Shown: in pieces, positions 42,230-58,000 of the stretch
Numbering within the stretch: the first letter of the stretch is position 1
Layout of the letters: the number at the start of each line of letters is the position of its first letter
Assembly (NCBI RefSeq): GCF_037975245.1
Contig: NC_092571.1
Span: 2,152,501 to 2,216,500, forward strand
Length of the DNA stretch: 64,000 nucleotides
Reading direction: 5' to 3'
Source: Apostichopus japonicus
Lineage: Eukaryota; Echinodermata; Holothuroidea; Aspidochirotida; Stichopodidae
Made by a program: the position numbers and the translations under genes
Notes under the pieces: model-generated
Databases searched by the model: none
What the model was told of the DNA's origin: nothing
The model's input: the letters and a program-made list of their open reading frames with translations, nothing else

Positions 42230-43945
42230 TTGACCTTGAATGACCTTTGACCTCCATGAAAAACAATAGGGATTATCTTCTCATCAAAGGCTACCAACAT
42301 ACCAAGTTAAAGTTCATGAAACTTTTCTTCTTGAGATATTGTATTCACAAGGTTTACAGCCTTTGACCTCTGGTGACCTCAAATAACCATTAGCCTCCAT
42401 GAAAAACACTAGGGATCATCAGTACACCAAAGGCTACCAATATACCAAGTTTAAGCAACTTTTACTTCTTGAGATATCGTGTTTACACGGTTTTCAGACT
42501 TTGACCTGTGGTGACCTTTGACCTTCATGGAAAACATGAAAAACCATGTCGGACCCCATCAGTTGGAGTTTCACAAGTTATTGCCCCCAAGAGCCATAAT
42601 TGACCTTTGGTGACCTTGGATTATATAACGGTTATTTAGTAAAATGTGTACCTACTTCATTCACAATATGTCCCAATATATCAGCCATGTCAGACTTCGT
42701 CACTGGAAGTTGTTGCAAAAATTAACGTAAGTGGACATTTTTTTGCCCATAAGCAACCTTGAATGACCTTGGATGGCGATTTTATGAAAAATGTTCCCCT
42801 TGATGAAGTGCACTCCATCCTTAAATTGTTATGCACTCCAATGTACATACACAATGTTATTGCTAAAAAGGTATCAAATCCAACCGTTGGCACCTCATAA
42901 CTTAAGAACCAGGTGTCCGATCGAAGTGGGAGTTAGTTTCGTCTATAGAGCACACAGAGCTCTATCATATATTAAAATATTGACAAACATTTTTTTCTTT
43001 GCCTTGTATCTCCTAAAATGAGCATATTTATAAAAAAAAACATGTCGGACCCTGTCAATGGGAGTTTGTTTTCAGCCTTTGACCTCTGGTGACCCCAAAT
43101 GACCTTTGACCTCCATGAAAAATAACAGGGATCATCCAATCACTAAGAGTTACCAACATACTATGTTTAAAGCTCAAGTCAACTTTACTATTCGAGATAT
43201 CGTGTTTACATGGTTTTCAGATTTTGACCTCTGGTGACCTCAAATGACCTTTGGCTCCCATGGAAAACCATAGGGATTACCTGCTCACCAAGGGCTATCA
43301 ACACACTAAGTTTAAAGTTCAAGCATCTTTTACGTCTTGAGATATCGTGTTTACAAGTTTTTTAACTTTTGACCTCTGGTGACCCCAAATGACCTTTGAC
43401 CTCCATGAAAAAACAATAGATATTTTTTGCTCACCAAGGGCTATCTACACACCAAGTTTAAAGTTCATGCATCTTTTACTGGCTGAGATATCATGTTTAC
43501 ATGGCTTTCCGCCTTTGACCTCTGGTGACCCTAAATGACCTTTGACCTCCATGAAAAAGAGTTGGGATCATCTGCTATCCTAGGTCAATCCACAGTCTAA
43601 TTTTCAAGTTGAAGCATCTTGTACTTCTTGAGATACCGTGTTTACAATTTTTTCCGCCTATGACCTCTGGTGACCTCTCAAATGACCCTTGACCTCCATG
43701 AAAAAAGATAGAGACCATCTACTCACTAAGGGCTACCCACATACTAAGTTTGAAATTCCAAAAACTTTTACTCCCTGAGATATTGTGCTTACAAGGTTTT
43801 CAGACTTTGACCTCTGTTGACCTCAAATGACCTTTGACCTCCATGAAAAACAATAGGGATCATCTACTTACCAAGGGCTACCCACATACCAAGTTTGAAG
43901 TTCATCCAACTTTAACTTCTTGAGATACCGTGTTTACAAGCAAAG
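42230..43945. repeat. Tandem repeat of about 145 bp with DR1/DR4-type half-sites
   Basis: About 11-12 units built on TTTGACCTCTGGTGACCTCA, AATGACCTTTGACCTCCATG, a spacer about ACCAAG...CTACCAACATA, and GAGATATCGTGTTTACA. TGACCTTTGACCT occurs exactly at 42,241, 42,512, 43,100, 43,390, 43,536 and 43,828. It ends at a CA repeat and a hairpin tail. It covers the upstream flank of the large gene's first exon. Confidence 0.93.
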
Positions 43946-43955
43946 CGTCACATAC

Positions 43956-43958
43956 ACA

Positions 43959-43989
<31 letters not shown>

Positions 43990-44040
43990 GCCATCACCAT
44001 CGCATAGATTCCTTTCGGCCTTCGGCAAGGAATCAAAAAC
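43956..44040. repeat. CA repeat and hairpin tail
   Basis: (CA)n to 43,989, then GATTCCTT...AAGGAATC (44,007-44,034, 8-bp stem) followed by AAAAAC. It looks like the 3' end of the element carrying the tandem repeat; a related reverse-strand piece lies at 54,180-54,230. Confidence 0.7.
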
Positions 44041-46718
<2,678 letters not shown>

Positions 46719-46994
46719 GGAGTCTTAGGTCAGTGGTTAACGCCGGTGCCTTCCAATCATAAGCTCCCCAGTTTGAGTCACTCCAAGATTAATGTATAGG
46801 CCTATGTCGTCCAGTTACAGAGTTGTTGAAAATTGAAAATTCCTAAACATGGACGTTAAATATGAATCTAAGAGACTGCAGCCTTCGGTCAGCTTGCGGC
46901 TTTGATAAGCCAATGAGGCTTCTTCGCGAGTTCCTGCTTGCAGAAGGATCTAAAATACATACTTACATACACACATATACACACACACATATAG
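46719..46994 (+). mobile_element. tRNA-derived SINE, copy 2
   Basis: Same family as 24,773-25,025: A box GTCAGTGGTTAACGCC, a degenerate B box (AGTTTGAGTC), the same body and 3' hairpins, and a (CATA)/(CA) tail. Confidence 0.88.
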
Positions 46995-49050
46995 ATTATA
47001 TATGTCACCTGATGTCGAAATTGCAGGGTGGATAGACAGAAGCGCGAATAGTTTTCATGGCGCTATTGCACTTTAGTTTCATAAGAATATTCCTAATATG
47101 TTAATCTAAAATTAAATCTAAGTAAAGTTTAGGTTAGTTTTTTTTAGTGAATCGATGAGTGTTTGGAGCCAGGCGTGCAATTGTCACACCCATTCCTGGT
47201 ACAGGGACCGCATTTAACGTCCATACCCATCGGACGAGAGTCCCAGTGATATGATCGTGTGTGATAAATGCATATGTGGCTGCTCAGCATCATAAAATAA
47301 ATGTCTTCCTGGCCAACGTGTATACCTCAACATCTGACCTATAACAAACAAAAAAAGGTAAAAGAGGGAGGTATCCGATTCATCATCACTGCAATTCGCA
47401 ACCAAAAACAATAAATTCACAAGAGTTTGGGCAATAATCCTCCCGGTTACTACATGTATATATGGGTAAATGAGAATAGTGTCTCATTAAGCCACGTATT
47501 GGATATAAGCTACACAGTCACATTTCGGTCGCAAAGAGTGGTTAGTCTGGCCTCTGGTCGAAGCACACAAAACCTCTTCACATCCTCCCGGGTTCGACAT
47601 CAAGGGAAGCATTTTAAGCTCAGTGAAATGCATTGAACCTTAGCCCCATCTACAAGACTAACATAGCGGTAGTTTTTCGTGCGCTTGTTTGTAACATTGG
47701 CCACCACTTCTGCTGGTTAATTTAAAGGATATTCCGATGGTTGAAGGTGGTTGCATGACAAACTCGCCAGGAGTTTTCTGCAAAACCACAATCTCATTAT
47801 AGCATGTATGGCGAAGATATGGTTTTTCAAATTTGGTGATGTGTTTGGCATCTGCCACCGTAGCGAATGAAGGATGTAATCGTATCACTAAACACACAAA
47901 CACACACCTACACGGCACCCACGCACGCACGCACTCATGCACGTATACCCGCATATGAAAGAATCCCTTATCTCAATGTGTTCTCTCTGTTGTGAACATG
48001 ATGTTATCATGAAGCAGATTTTCTGGATACTTGGGAGATGATTGGCACAATAAACCTATTGAGGTGGGAGGGGGGGGGGGGGAGAGAGACGCAGTGTGAC
48101 ATGACACTGAACTATATACTTGAATTTTCTTTTCGCACAAGGGAATTCTTTAATTACAATTTGTATAATGTTTCAACAAAAGAAAACTTTCACAAAAGAA
48201 GAAGAAGTCACTTTGATGTCTTTGCTCATGAAAAGGGACACTTCTGATGTTCTTCACTATGCTGTGGGTCCACGTGCCTCGTGTGTCGTCGTCTGCAGCT
48301 ACTGTGTGAAGCTATTATGCTTAAAAAAATATCCATTGCATTGTTAAAATGAGCTTCAGGTGCCCAATGTGCAACTGGCCTCTATATTACTAAGACATGT
48401 AGCCTATGCGTGGTAAGGTCACGTGTTTCAATGGAATATGTTATTTAAGGTAGTTAGTATAGGCCCTAAATTATAGCACGCTATAATTGCTAGAAGTTTC
48501 CAAAAAATACTTTCCTGGAGTTCTTTACTCTCCAAATTGTTCTCATACATTTTTAAGGAACACAAAAGATGACTAAATGTTCCAATGAGGAAAATTTCCT
48601 TGAATGTTGTAATAAAAGCAGTTCAAGAATTTTGACCGAAGGTACCATATTTGAATAGCTAGCATCAATGTTCCACGTTCCAGCTTTGATATGGGTTGTG
48701 TTAAACTTTACAAATTATTAAGGCCAAATGTAGGTTCGTAATAATTTAAAGCTGTCTTTAACCTTATTTGATAAAAGTAATAATGGAGACATTTATTCAC
48801 CTTTTTTTTTCTTCTTTCTTTCTCCCTATTCACTATTTCAATCAAATGGTTCCCATCGCAGATGCGTCCCACAACTAGAAGATACTATAATATTCTGTTG
48901 AGTAAAACTTGTAGATGAAATATATACTAACTTGAAATCGATCTCACCCCTGACATTGAATTGCAAGAAAGCTGCCCTTAATTTCACAACTTTCTAGAAA
49001 TGTGAAGAACTAATAAACAAAGTAAAGCTTATCAGTTTTCCTAATCAACA
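46995..49050. other. Upstream region of OPA1
   Basis: G-run at 48,069-48,083 and a T/C-rich tract at 48,805-48,830. No TATA or defined promoter can be named. Confidence 0.4.
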
Positions 49051-49079
49051 ATGGCAGCACTTTCCACTGGAAAATTTGG
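49051..49079 (+). CDS. OPA1: OPA1 exon 1 (candidate start exon)
   Basis: The ATG in strong context (CAACAATGG) opens MAALSTGKF and part of Gly, then a GTAGGG donor, leaving phase 2. Joined to the acceptor at 50,404 it makes Gly followed by [14 protein letters not shown], basic and amphipathic like a mitochondrial targeting peptide and similar to the CQSLVK region of human OPA1. The phase fit and the short first exon agree with the vertebrate gene, but there is no direct homology in these 29 bases. Alternative: translation starts at the ATG at 50,448. Confidence 0.45.
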
Positions 49080-52000
49080 GTAGGGTTTTATTTTACAGAC
49101 TTTTATCTCTGTAAAACTGTAGAATTATCGATGTGAATGTCGAATGAACCTCGATCACGTAGGCTAACGTTGAATATACCACTTACACTACAGTGGGCCT
49201 AAGCTTACCTACTGCACTGTAAGCCTTGTACTGTGTTACTTTGACGGTAGCCTAAGCCTACTTAGTCCAATCCCGGCTATGCCCTACAAAGTTACAGCTC
49301 TACTTTCAACTGCACAGTCTTGGTTTCCCGAAGTGTTTGGGTAAAAATCTCATTTAATGGGGAAGAAATTAACAATCTAAATATATCATGCTAATAACAG
49401 TTTCTGAAAAATGAGAGAAAAACATAAGGACTAAGAAGATTAGAAAGGCCTAATGTTCGTTTGTTACAGTAGTTATTTTGGCGGCCCACAAACTCAATTC
49501 AATGAGCCTAGGCATACCTTGGGTCTAAATTTAATTATGTGTGTGTATAGTACAAAGTTTCAGTTACATTGCTAGCCTATGCAAAATTTACAAACATATA
49601 TAATCTGCTGATGTACATAAACCACACATAGCTATAGCCTAGCCTCTTTTGAAAGATACAGTGAAAGGCTGATCAGAGCTTTCTCTATTTTTTAGAAAGA
49701 TGCTCCATGTGTTTAAGCTTTATCTTGTACACCATGCTAAATTGGTGAACCGAAACTTGTACACTGTTAATTTGTTGCATTAATGAATAGTGGTGTACAG
49801 TAACTTGGCATCCCATACCCTGTTAAATTGTACATATATGTATCTCCAGTCAAGGACACTGTTGTTGATTAATCAGTGACTTCAGAGTATGCCGTATTAA
49901 TGTAATTTGTCACATTATATCACAAGATTTACCAGGGCATTAAAGGCATTGAAGACTTGTGCTAAACCACGTGCGGCCATCTGAAAAGTTAACTTTCTGC
50001 TGCTTGCAACTGACGTTTTGTTCATGTCGCTACAAAATGCAGACAGTAATGAAACGTGATACCCTTGTTATCTTTAGCTGGACCTGAGATGTCCATCGCT
50101 TTATCGTTGTAAACTGTGCTGTGGGTACTGACCGCAGCAGTGTGTAGCCTACTGACTACACTAGTGTCTAATTACCGACGGTAGCAAGCTGTTTTTGTAT
50201 TTTCTGGGATCGTTGGTGGTGTCTAACACTTCTGTTACACCTAATTTGAAACTTGGTCAGATTACTGGCATTAGACGTTTCTTTTTGTGCGAGTCTTCAC
50301 ACCCTTTAATTTGTCCGTGTATGAGAAGTTAGAATGTATCTACGCTGAACAATCAATAAATGTTGAGCCGCCCTTTTTAAACTTATATATCTTCCTGCTC
50401 AAAGACCTATCTGTGGACAACATCTACGAAGACTCCTTCAAAAACGAATGCAAAAGAGGACAGGATCGTCATCACCGACCTCCATTCAAGTGCAATCTCT
50501 TCACCCTCTGGCAATTCATCGTCGTGGGTACTCATCTCTCACGAGGGTTTACATCTGCCTCCGGCCCCAGGTCCCGGTCTATGTCTGTCCAGCCAGCTCG
50601 ATGTCGACTATGACAAAAGCAAGCCAGGTGTTACGGTTGCTGAAGATTCGGTACATAGTGATTGGGTCTGCAGTAGCTGGTGGCGCTACCTTGAAAATGG
50701 TAGGTTATGTATAAAAATGTTATGATTCTGTGTTAATCTTAATCTTTCCAGAATCATGGATTGCTCGCTAGTTTCAGTTAGCTACCCACTCTCCATATGT
50801 AAAATTGTGAGGTTGTCTTTAGTAAAATGATAGCTACATGTGCATATAGAATGGAAAAGCCATATTAATTGTTGCTTGCACATTGAATCAGGTGGCACTT
50901 AGAACAGCGTTAGCTCATCATGCATAGGCAGCAAGGATTTGAACCTATGACCTTTAGTGTGCTAGATTTCTCTTGATACCTGTTGAGCACTACTCAATTG
51001 TCTGATCTTTGCAGTAAATGTCGTTTCTAGGAATGCACAAACAAATGAGGATGTGGTGGGAGGGAATGGGGGAGCGGGGTAGTCCAAAAGCAAAATAGTT
51101 GAAAGGTTTACTGCTTGCAGTACTACTGAATCTCTGCTGACAGTCAGTGGTTTCATTGAGGTAGCTGAGACTTCAGGAAGAAATTTTGGATACCCTTAAT
51201 TTACCCGAATTAAAGTAATTAGAAAGTCGTCTTGAAACTGATACAGATATCTGAAGACCAAATATGCTCTCTCTCTCTGTTTAGTGGCAGGGTATGTTTG
51301 CATAATTTGCTTGTTTCTCTATCACATCACTTGACAAAACCACCAACATGAATACAAACCTAAGCAGGAATTTTGAAACAACATTTGATGTTTGCTTTTG
51401 AATTTGTTTGAATTTTGAAACGACATTTGCTTGTTTCTCTATCACATCACTTGACAAAACCACCAACATAAATACAAACCCAAGCAGGAATTTTGAAACG
51501 AGATTTGATGTAGTTCAAGAGATGACAGCAGTTTCTTTCGATTGTCTTATACTGTCACGTAATAAACTAGTTGAAGCTGAAGTTGGATATATTGTGGATA
51601 TCCAGTTTGCATTTGATGTATAGTACGTACTGTACCCGAAGGGTGTGTCTGAACCCATTTTGTTTAGGAGGTAAGAAGCTACATTCTCATCCTTCCTTCC
51701 TTCTCTTGCAGAAATATGAGTCGTGGAAGGACAGGTTACCCGATCTAAGCTGGCTCTCTGATCTGGTGCCAGATAACGAGAGGTCAAGGCAGGTCATAGC
51801 AGACATGAAGCAGTACATGAGCTTCATCAGACTGCCAGAGAAAGGTTGGCTCAAGAAGAAGATAGAAGCGGTCAAAGAAGCCATGCCAGAAAGAAAAGAA
51901 GGTTCGTACTAGCTTTTGATGATTTTTACATACATTACTGGAAAGTTGATTTAGGAAGGTCACAGTTTATGCTTCAGGTAGCAACAATGGAATCCCAATG

Positions 52001-55000
52001 CTAGTGCGGATCTAGGCAGGACCCTGATTGCATCAGGGCAATGAGGCTGTTCTAAGGCCCTGGTATTCAAATTGTTTGGCTTGGTGACCTCCAATTTTCA
52101 CCTTCATCTTGGGGACCGTCCAGTGACAGATGATGGGGGCCTGGGGAAGGGATATACCTCTAGGAGGTACCCACCCCCCCCTACCCCACTAGTTAAGAAA
52201 TTTTGATATGATCTTAAAAAGATGCTTACCTGTAAAATGGTTATAATTTCAAAATTGTTATCAAAATTTTACTTTCAAGATTTCTCGACTTTATTAATTG
52301 TCAACAAAGTAATTTTGGGCAAAACCCTATAAAGGATAATGACCCTCACTTTGAATACCAGGGTTCGAAGGCATAGTAACTACTGTATCAAACTGAACCA
52401 GCTCTGTCACATATAAATGTCACCCCCTCCCCCCTTCTCCTCCTTCCTCACCCACTTCTTGACCTGACCAAGAATGTTGTGAAAGCAAACTGGGTCATTC
52501 ATCCATGTTCCAAGTTGTGCTGTTGAATTTGATCATTGATGAAATCGTAAAATTTTGTTGGTTTTAGATTTTACGACAAATCTCTCGGCATCAAAATAAT
52601 ATGATACAAAATGGTTGTATTTCATAGTGAAAGCAAAATATGGTCACAAATGTCAGAAGAGCAAGCAATAAAACTACTTTTCTGACACTGTTTTAGGCTA
52701 TAGTTCGATAATGTGTAGCTGTTCTAAGAACAGATTTTGTTAGAGGCATTGTCAGAGTCCTTCAAATGTAGTACTTCCCTCTCTGTGCGATTTTTGAAGA
52801 TTCTCGATGAAATCTTGAATGCTGCAGTATTGAATCATCTTAGTTAAAAAATCCTTTTTTGTTTGCTTTTGGGAAAAAAGGCATAGACAAACATAGCAAA
52901 AGCAACTGACAAACATTGCAAAGTGTTAATGGTCATCAAAGAAGAACAAATTTCAGTCTGGACGAACAAATAAAGTTTAAAGATCGTTCAATAGACGATT
53001 AGTTGTTTAACATCCAATTCAGATTGCACAGCAGTACTAAATGCCCCAAATAGGGTAACATGACAAAATGGAACCACCCTCCATTACTTGGAAATACCTG
53101 ATTAAGAAAAAAAAAGATTGTGTTACTGTAGGCCTATCTGAACCACCTGAATGGGAGTTTTGCTGGTCCAAAGCTGTTGTTGCATTCACCAAATCTAGTG
53201 CACATCTCTCATACAGACAGACACTGTACATATCGTTTGTTTATATTTTCCAACATTTATTAGGACAACCCAAATTTTTCCGTTCAGGCAAACAAAAAGG
53301 AAGATCTACCTCTCTGTTAGACAACCACAAAGAAAATCCCTGAAAATTTGCACTGGTTGTTATTGAGCATGTACAGAATAAGACATTATGCACTTAAGGA
53401 TCCACGACATAAGATAACACATTCATTTCATCCCCTCTTCTCCAAAATGACATCAGCTGAGTCCATAAACCATATTTATACGACATGCCACCCATCCACG
53501 ATGTAACAAGTCCTAATTTTCCGATAAAATTATTTGGTTTTCCCCTCTGCAGGAATATTTCCCATCCCTGAACTTCTAGTTGGAAGCGGCCAGAACATTG
53601 ATTTAGCTAGCCTTGCAGGTGTGTGAGCAAAACAAAAAGGCTAAACCCCTTTTTCATTTTTTTTCTCCATTAAATGCAGAATTTTACATGATTAATTGTC
53701 CTGACTTTGCTAATTTGTAGTGAGCTGAGAGTGGATTTCATAATTTTTTTCGTAGTGTCTTCGATTTGATAGTTTTTGCTTGAGATCTACAGTATTGCTT
53801 CCTGTTTCTCTTCAGAAAATTTCCACAAAGAAAGAAACAAGTAATCTTGGTCTTTTGGTTAGATGTTAAAGTCATGTGGCCCATATTGTGCGACCCATAT
53901 TAAGTAATTTTTTCACTTTTTGATTTTACTGTATGTCCAGCATGTGTTGTTTTGGGGCTCGACACTGTTCCAACTGCGAATTTTTATGCTGATAAAATTA
54001 TTCAGGAAATCTGGTATAAATTTGTCAATTTCTACTGAAGAATTAATTACATTGATCTCTAGGTTTTATTAAATGTCATTTAGTTCTGGTACTCATGGAA
54101 CTGACTTTACAAAGTATCTTTGCATATTTCTCAGCATATTTCAAAAGAAATCTTGTTGGAGGTATTGACTTCTTGGCGGAGGCAAAATAAATCCATGCCA
54201 TGATGATGGCTTGTGTGTGTGCATGCGTGGGTGCGTTTGTTTTGTATTCTGACCGAGGACTTGAACAAAAGAATTCCCGGTCCTCGGATGTGATTTCTAA
54301 AGAATCACCACATCCTCCGAAGAATTCTATTGTATGGGGTATTGTTAAGGTTAGGGTACGTGGATTTGAACAATGGAAAATAAAATGGGGTCCTCGGTCT
54401 GAATGTAATACAAACATGTGTGTGTATGTGTGTGTATGACACCTGCTTGTAAACACAGTAACTGAAATTTTTTATGGTGGATTGACTTCTTGAAGGGTAT
54501 GTCTTATTGAGTATGTGCAAGAACCCAATCCTTTTCTGTGATCGTCAAAGGTCATTTGAGGTCTGAAAACCTTGTACACACAATCAATGAAAAAGTATGT
54601 TTGGTTGAAGTTGATACTTTATGTGTTGGTCCTTCTTGTTGAGTAACAGAACACTATCGAAATTGGTGGAGGAAAAGTTTTAACATCTGCTAAATCTTTC
54701 CAAAGAAATGCAGTTTAAGTTTGCTTGTTTGTCATCAAGATATTAATATGCAAATATGATTGCCAGTTCACACCCACCATCCATACAAAAATTTTGATGT
54801 GGTTCAATTTGCAGTTTCAACCCTACTTTATAATACCCAGAAGCCCTTGCTCCTTTTTGAGCTCATTTTAAAGGCGTTGAAAACTCTTGTCGCTTCTTGT
54901 CGCTACAAAATGCAGACAGTAATGAAATGTGATACCTTGTTATCTTTATCTGGACCTGAAATCAGGGAGTTCCTGCTGAGATGTCCATCGCTGCTATGTA

Positions 55001-58000
55001 CACTGTGTTGTGGGTATTGACCATAGCTGCATGTATTGACTGTACACTAGTGTCTAATTACCGACTGTAGCAAGCTGTGTGTGTATTTTCTGGGATTGAT
55101 GGTGGTGTCTAAGACTTCTGTTACACCTCATTCGAAACTAGGTCAGATTACCGGCATCAGGTGTTTCTTTGTGCGCGAGTCTTAACTCCCTATAATAGTG
55201 CTATTAAAACACAAATTAAACTTATTACACACATGACAAGCCTCACAGAGAATGAATGTATTTTAACCAAGTATAATGTTGAAAAGATGAGAAAAATTTT
55301 CATGTAGGGAAGGGAAAGTTGTAAATCTAACTTCATAACATTGAATGCATTTATTAAGTAGGATTCTAATTAGCAAACAGAAACAATTGTAAGATCCCCC
55401 ATAGAGGGAGGAAGGTGGGGGCAGGGCCAGTCTAACAGAGAAGTCCTGACGCAGCACCAAACAGATAAAGTGTTCCAGATATGTATACATGCATTGCTTC
55501 ATATGCAAGGGCCCTCTTTCCTCCCGTTTCTTGGGTTTAGATCTGAACGGCAAGTTGCATTTTTGGTTGTGTTATGTTTAATATGTTTCTCCCCAACACA
55601 AAAATATACCTCAGAAGAATTCAGTGTTTGCATTTTGTGTAGTCATTTGCCAATTTGTCATAGCGTTTTGCCATGCAGTACAAGAATATTATTTCCATTC
55701 CCAGAACACAGTTTTTGGTGTCATGGTTTGTTTCGTAAATTAAGAAACATCTACAGTATCAAACAAAGAAACTGCTTCAAATTGTGAAAATTAGATTTCT
55801 ACCGGCCTTACCACTTCCTCTGTAGTTGTCAAATTTGTAGTTTGTTGTTAACAAATTTGGGACTAATGATGCGTTTGATAACATTTATCTATACTAATTA
55901 CCTACTGTTTGCATGGTTTCTTTTCTCTTCGAGGCGGTGGGGGGGGGGTGGGGGTAAACGCAAGGCATAATTAAGTGCTCAGATTTTGTGTAGTAGTCTT
56001 GAAGGTTCTGAAATATGTCTATCCAAATTATTATTGTTTTTCAATCCCCTCAAAAAAGTGCCATCCACCTCTACACTTGTACAGTAGTTTTTTGCAAAGC
56101 ATTTTTGCGATGGAAACCAAAAAAAGTATTCCCTGGATAGGTCTGGCAAGGTAAGGAACATTTTAACTCACATCACAATAGCACACAACAGTTTAATGAG
56201 ATTAACCACATTCCACTTAATCTCGTCAAAAAAATATTAAAATCTCATATAAATTTATCCCCCACGGAAGGGAAACAGTACAAAAACAATAATCACTTAC
56301 AGTTTGCAGTTTGCTGCTATCACTTCTTGCATGAAAAACCTGTCATTTACATATATTTTTTCACATATAGTCTAAGAATCAGTTGGCATGTATCAGTGGG
56401 AGAGAGACTGTGGAAAAGTGGGACAAAAGTCGCCGTCAATTGGAAGTCCTTAACGACTTACATGTTCTATTTAGCATAACGAATTGGATTTTTTGACAAT
56501 GGTACATTTGGCTCACTGTTTCTAATCCCTACTGCCATTCCCTCCCTTACCCCCTCCTTCTGGTCTTTCATACTTTCTATCTTTAATAGTATGATAACAA
56601 TGTTTGAAAAATATCCATTACCTGTTAATGACACCTGGAAACGATAGAAGAAAAATTGACTTTGTGAAACCTGCAAAGTTGAGATGATAAGTTAAGCAGT
56701 GCTTCAAGTTGAAGGTTTACAGTCTTGGTCTGAGGCCAAGGCCCTTTCATACAACTTTAAAACATAACCCTGGGTCATTGGTAACTTGTCACAACTTCAA
56801 ACAATCCCTCCTGGGGCACTATAGCGCACCACATCTACTTGGCTCCGGGGGGGGGGGGGACTATGCATTAGGGTGCAGCCACAAACCGGCGCACGCAACT
56901 ATATTTACAAGTTACCTTGCAAGTCCCCATTTATACACCTGGGGCAAGAGAGGCAATGGAGATATAGTGCCTTGCCCAAGGACGCAACGTAATGATCTGG
57001 CCAGGACTCGAACCTGTAATCCTTAGATCACAAGTACACAGCTCTCCCATGCTCTGAAATGATTGTTACAGATTTTAAAGGCCATCTTGGTATCAAACTG
57101 CCTTCTTGTTCCGTATCATTTTATTTTCATTTTCAAACGATTATAAATAAGTATTACCCATGCGGAAGCTTGACCTTTTTTGAACGAAAGAACGTTTTCC
57201 TTTTTTTCTTTGCAGAAAATGTTGGATCACCCATAAGCGTTTCACTTCAGTCCTCTCAAGAAGGCTCAACAGATAAATCAGCCAAGGTGTGTGTCACATT
57301 ATAAAGTTTGCTATCAGATAAATTTATAATATAATATAAAAAACATTTTCCCCTCAGGATTGTTGCTGGTTGCAAACTGTTGACTTTGTCAAAAGTTGCT
57401 TGCAAATTTTGTACAGGAGAAATGAAAAAAAGCCAAAATGAAAGGACGATTTAATTGCAAAGTTTGTGATTTTGTAAATTTTGTTGAGGTTTTTCTCAGA
57501 GAATAGTATATGAAAGACATCTTCATGATAATTGGGGCTGAAAATGATTTATGTTTTTCTTTACAATCGTGTAAATCATTTATTCACAGGGATGAGATCA
57601 TATTCCATATTTGAATTAAGGATACTTCAACAGCTCGGCAAACATTCCAAAGTTGATTATTTGTCAGTGACTATTAACCACTAATAAGATTATAAAAAGA
57701 CACTAAGAAAGAACTGTGAAGGAGATTTAGCACGACAACTTCACAGAACACAGACTCGGTTACCTTTCTGGCATGACTAAGGTTTTATTGGAAATGTTTT
57801 TGGACAACCTTATCTCTAGACTTTGCAAACAAGATTATGAGTTAAGGGGGGGGGGGGGGAGGGGAAGGGAAGGGTTTCAAGTACAAGTGGGGAAAATATT
57901 CAGGCTACAGGATATGGCTCGTGTTGGTTACACTTTACCAGTGCTTGTTTTAGGTCTTCGCCAGGTCGAGAATTACCAAAACAAGAATATATCTCGATGC

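Noticed and set aside
50287-50613. 108-codon frame overlapping OPA1 exon 2 in another frame
   Set aside because: The conserved anchor [13 protein letters not shown] and the splice phase fix the other frame as the coding one.
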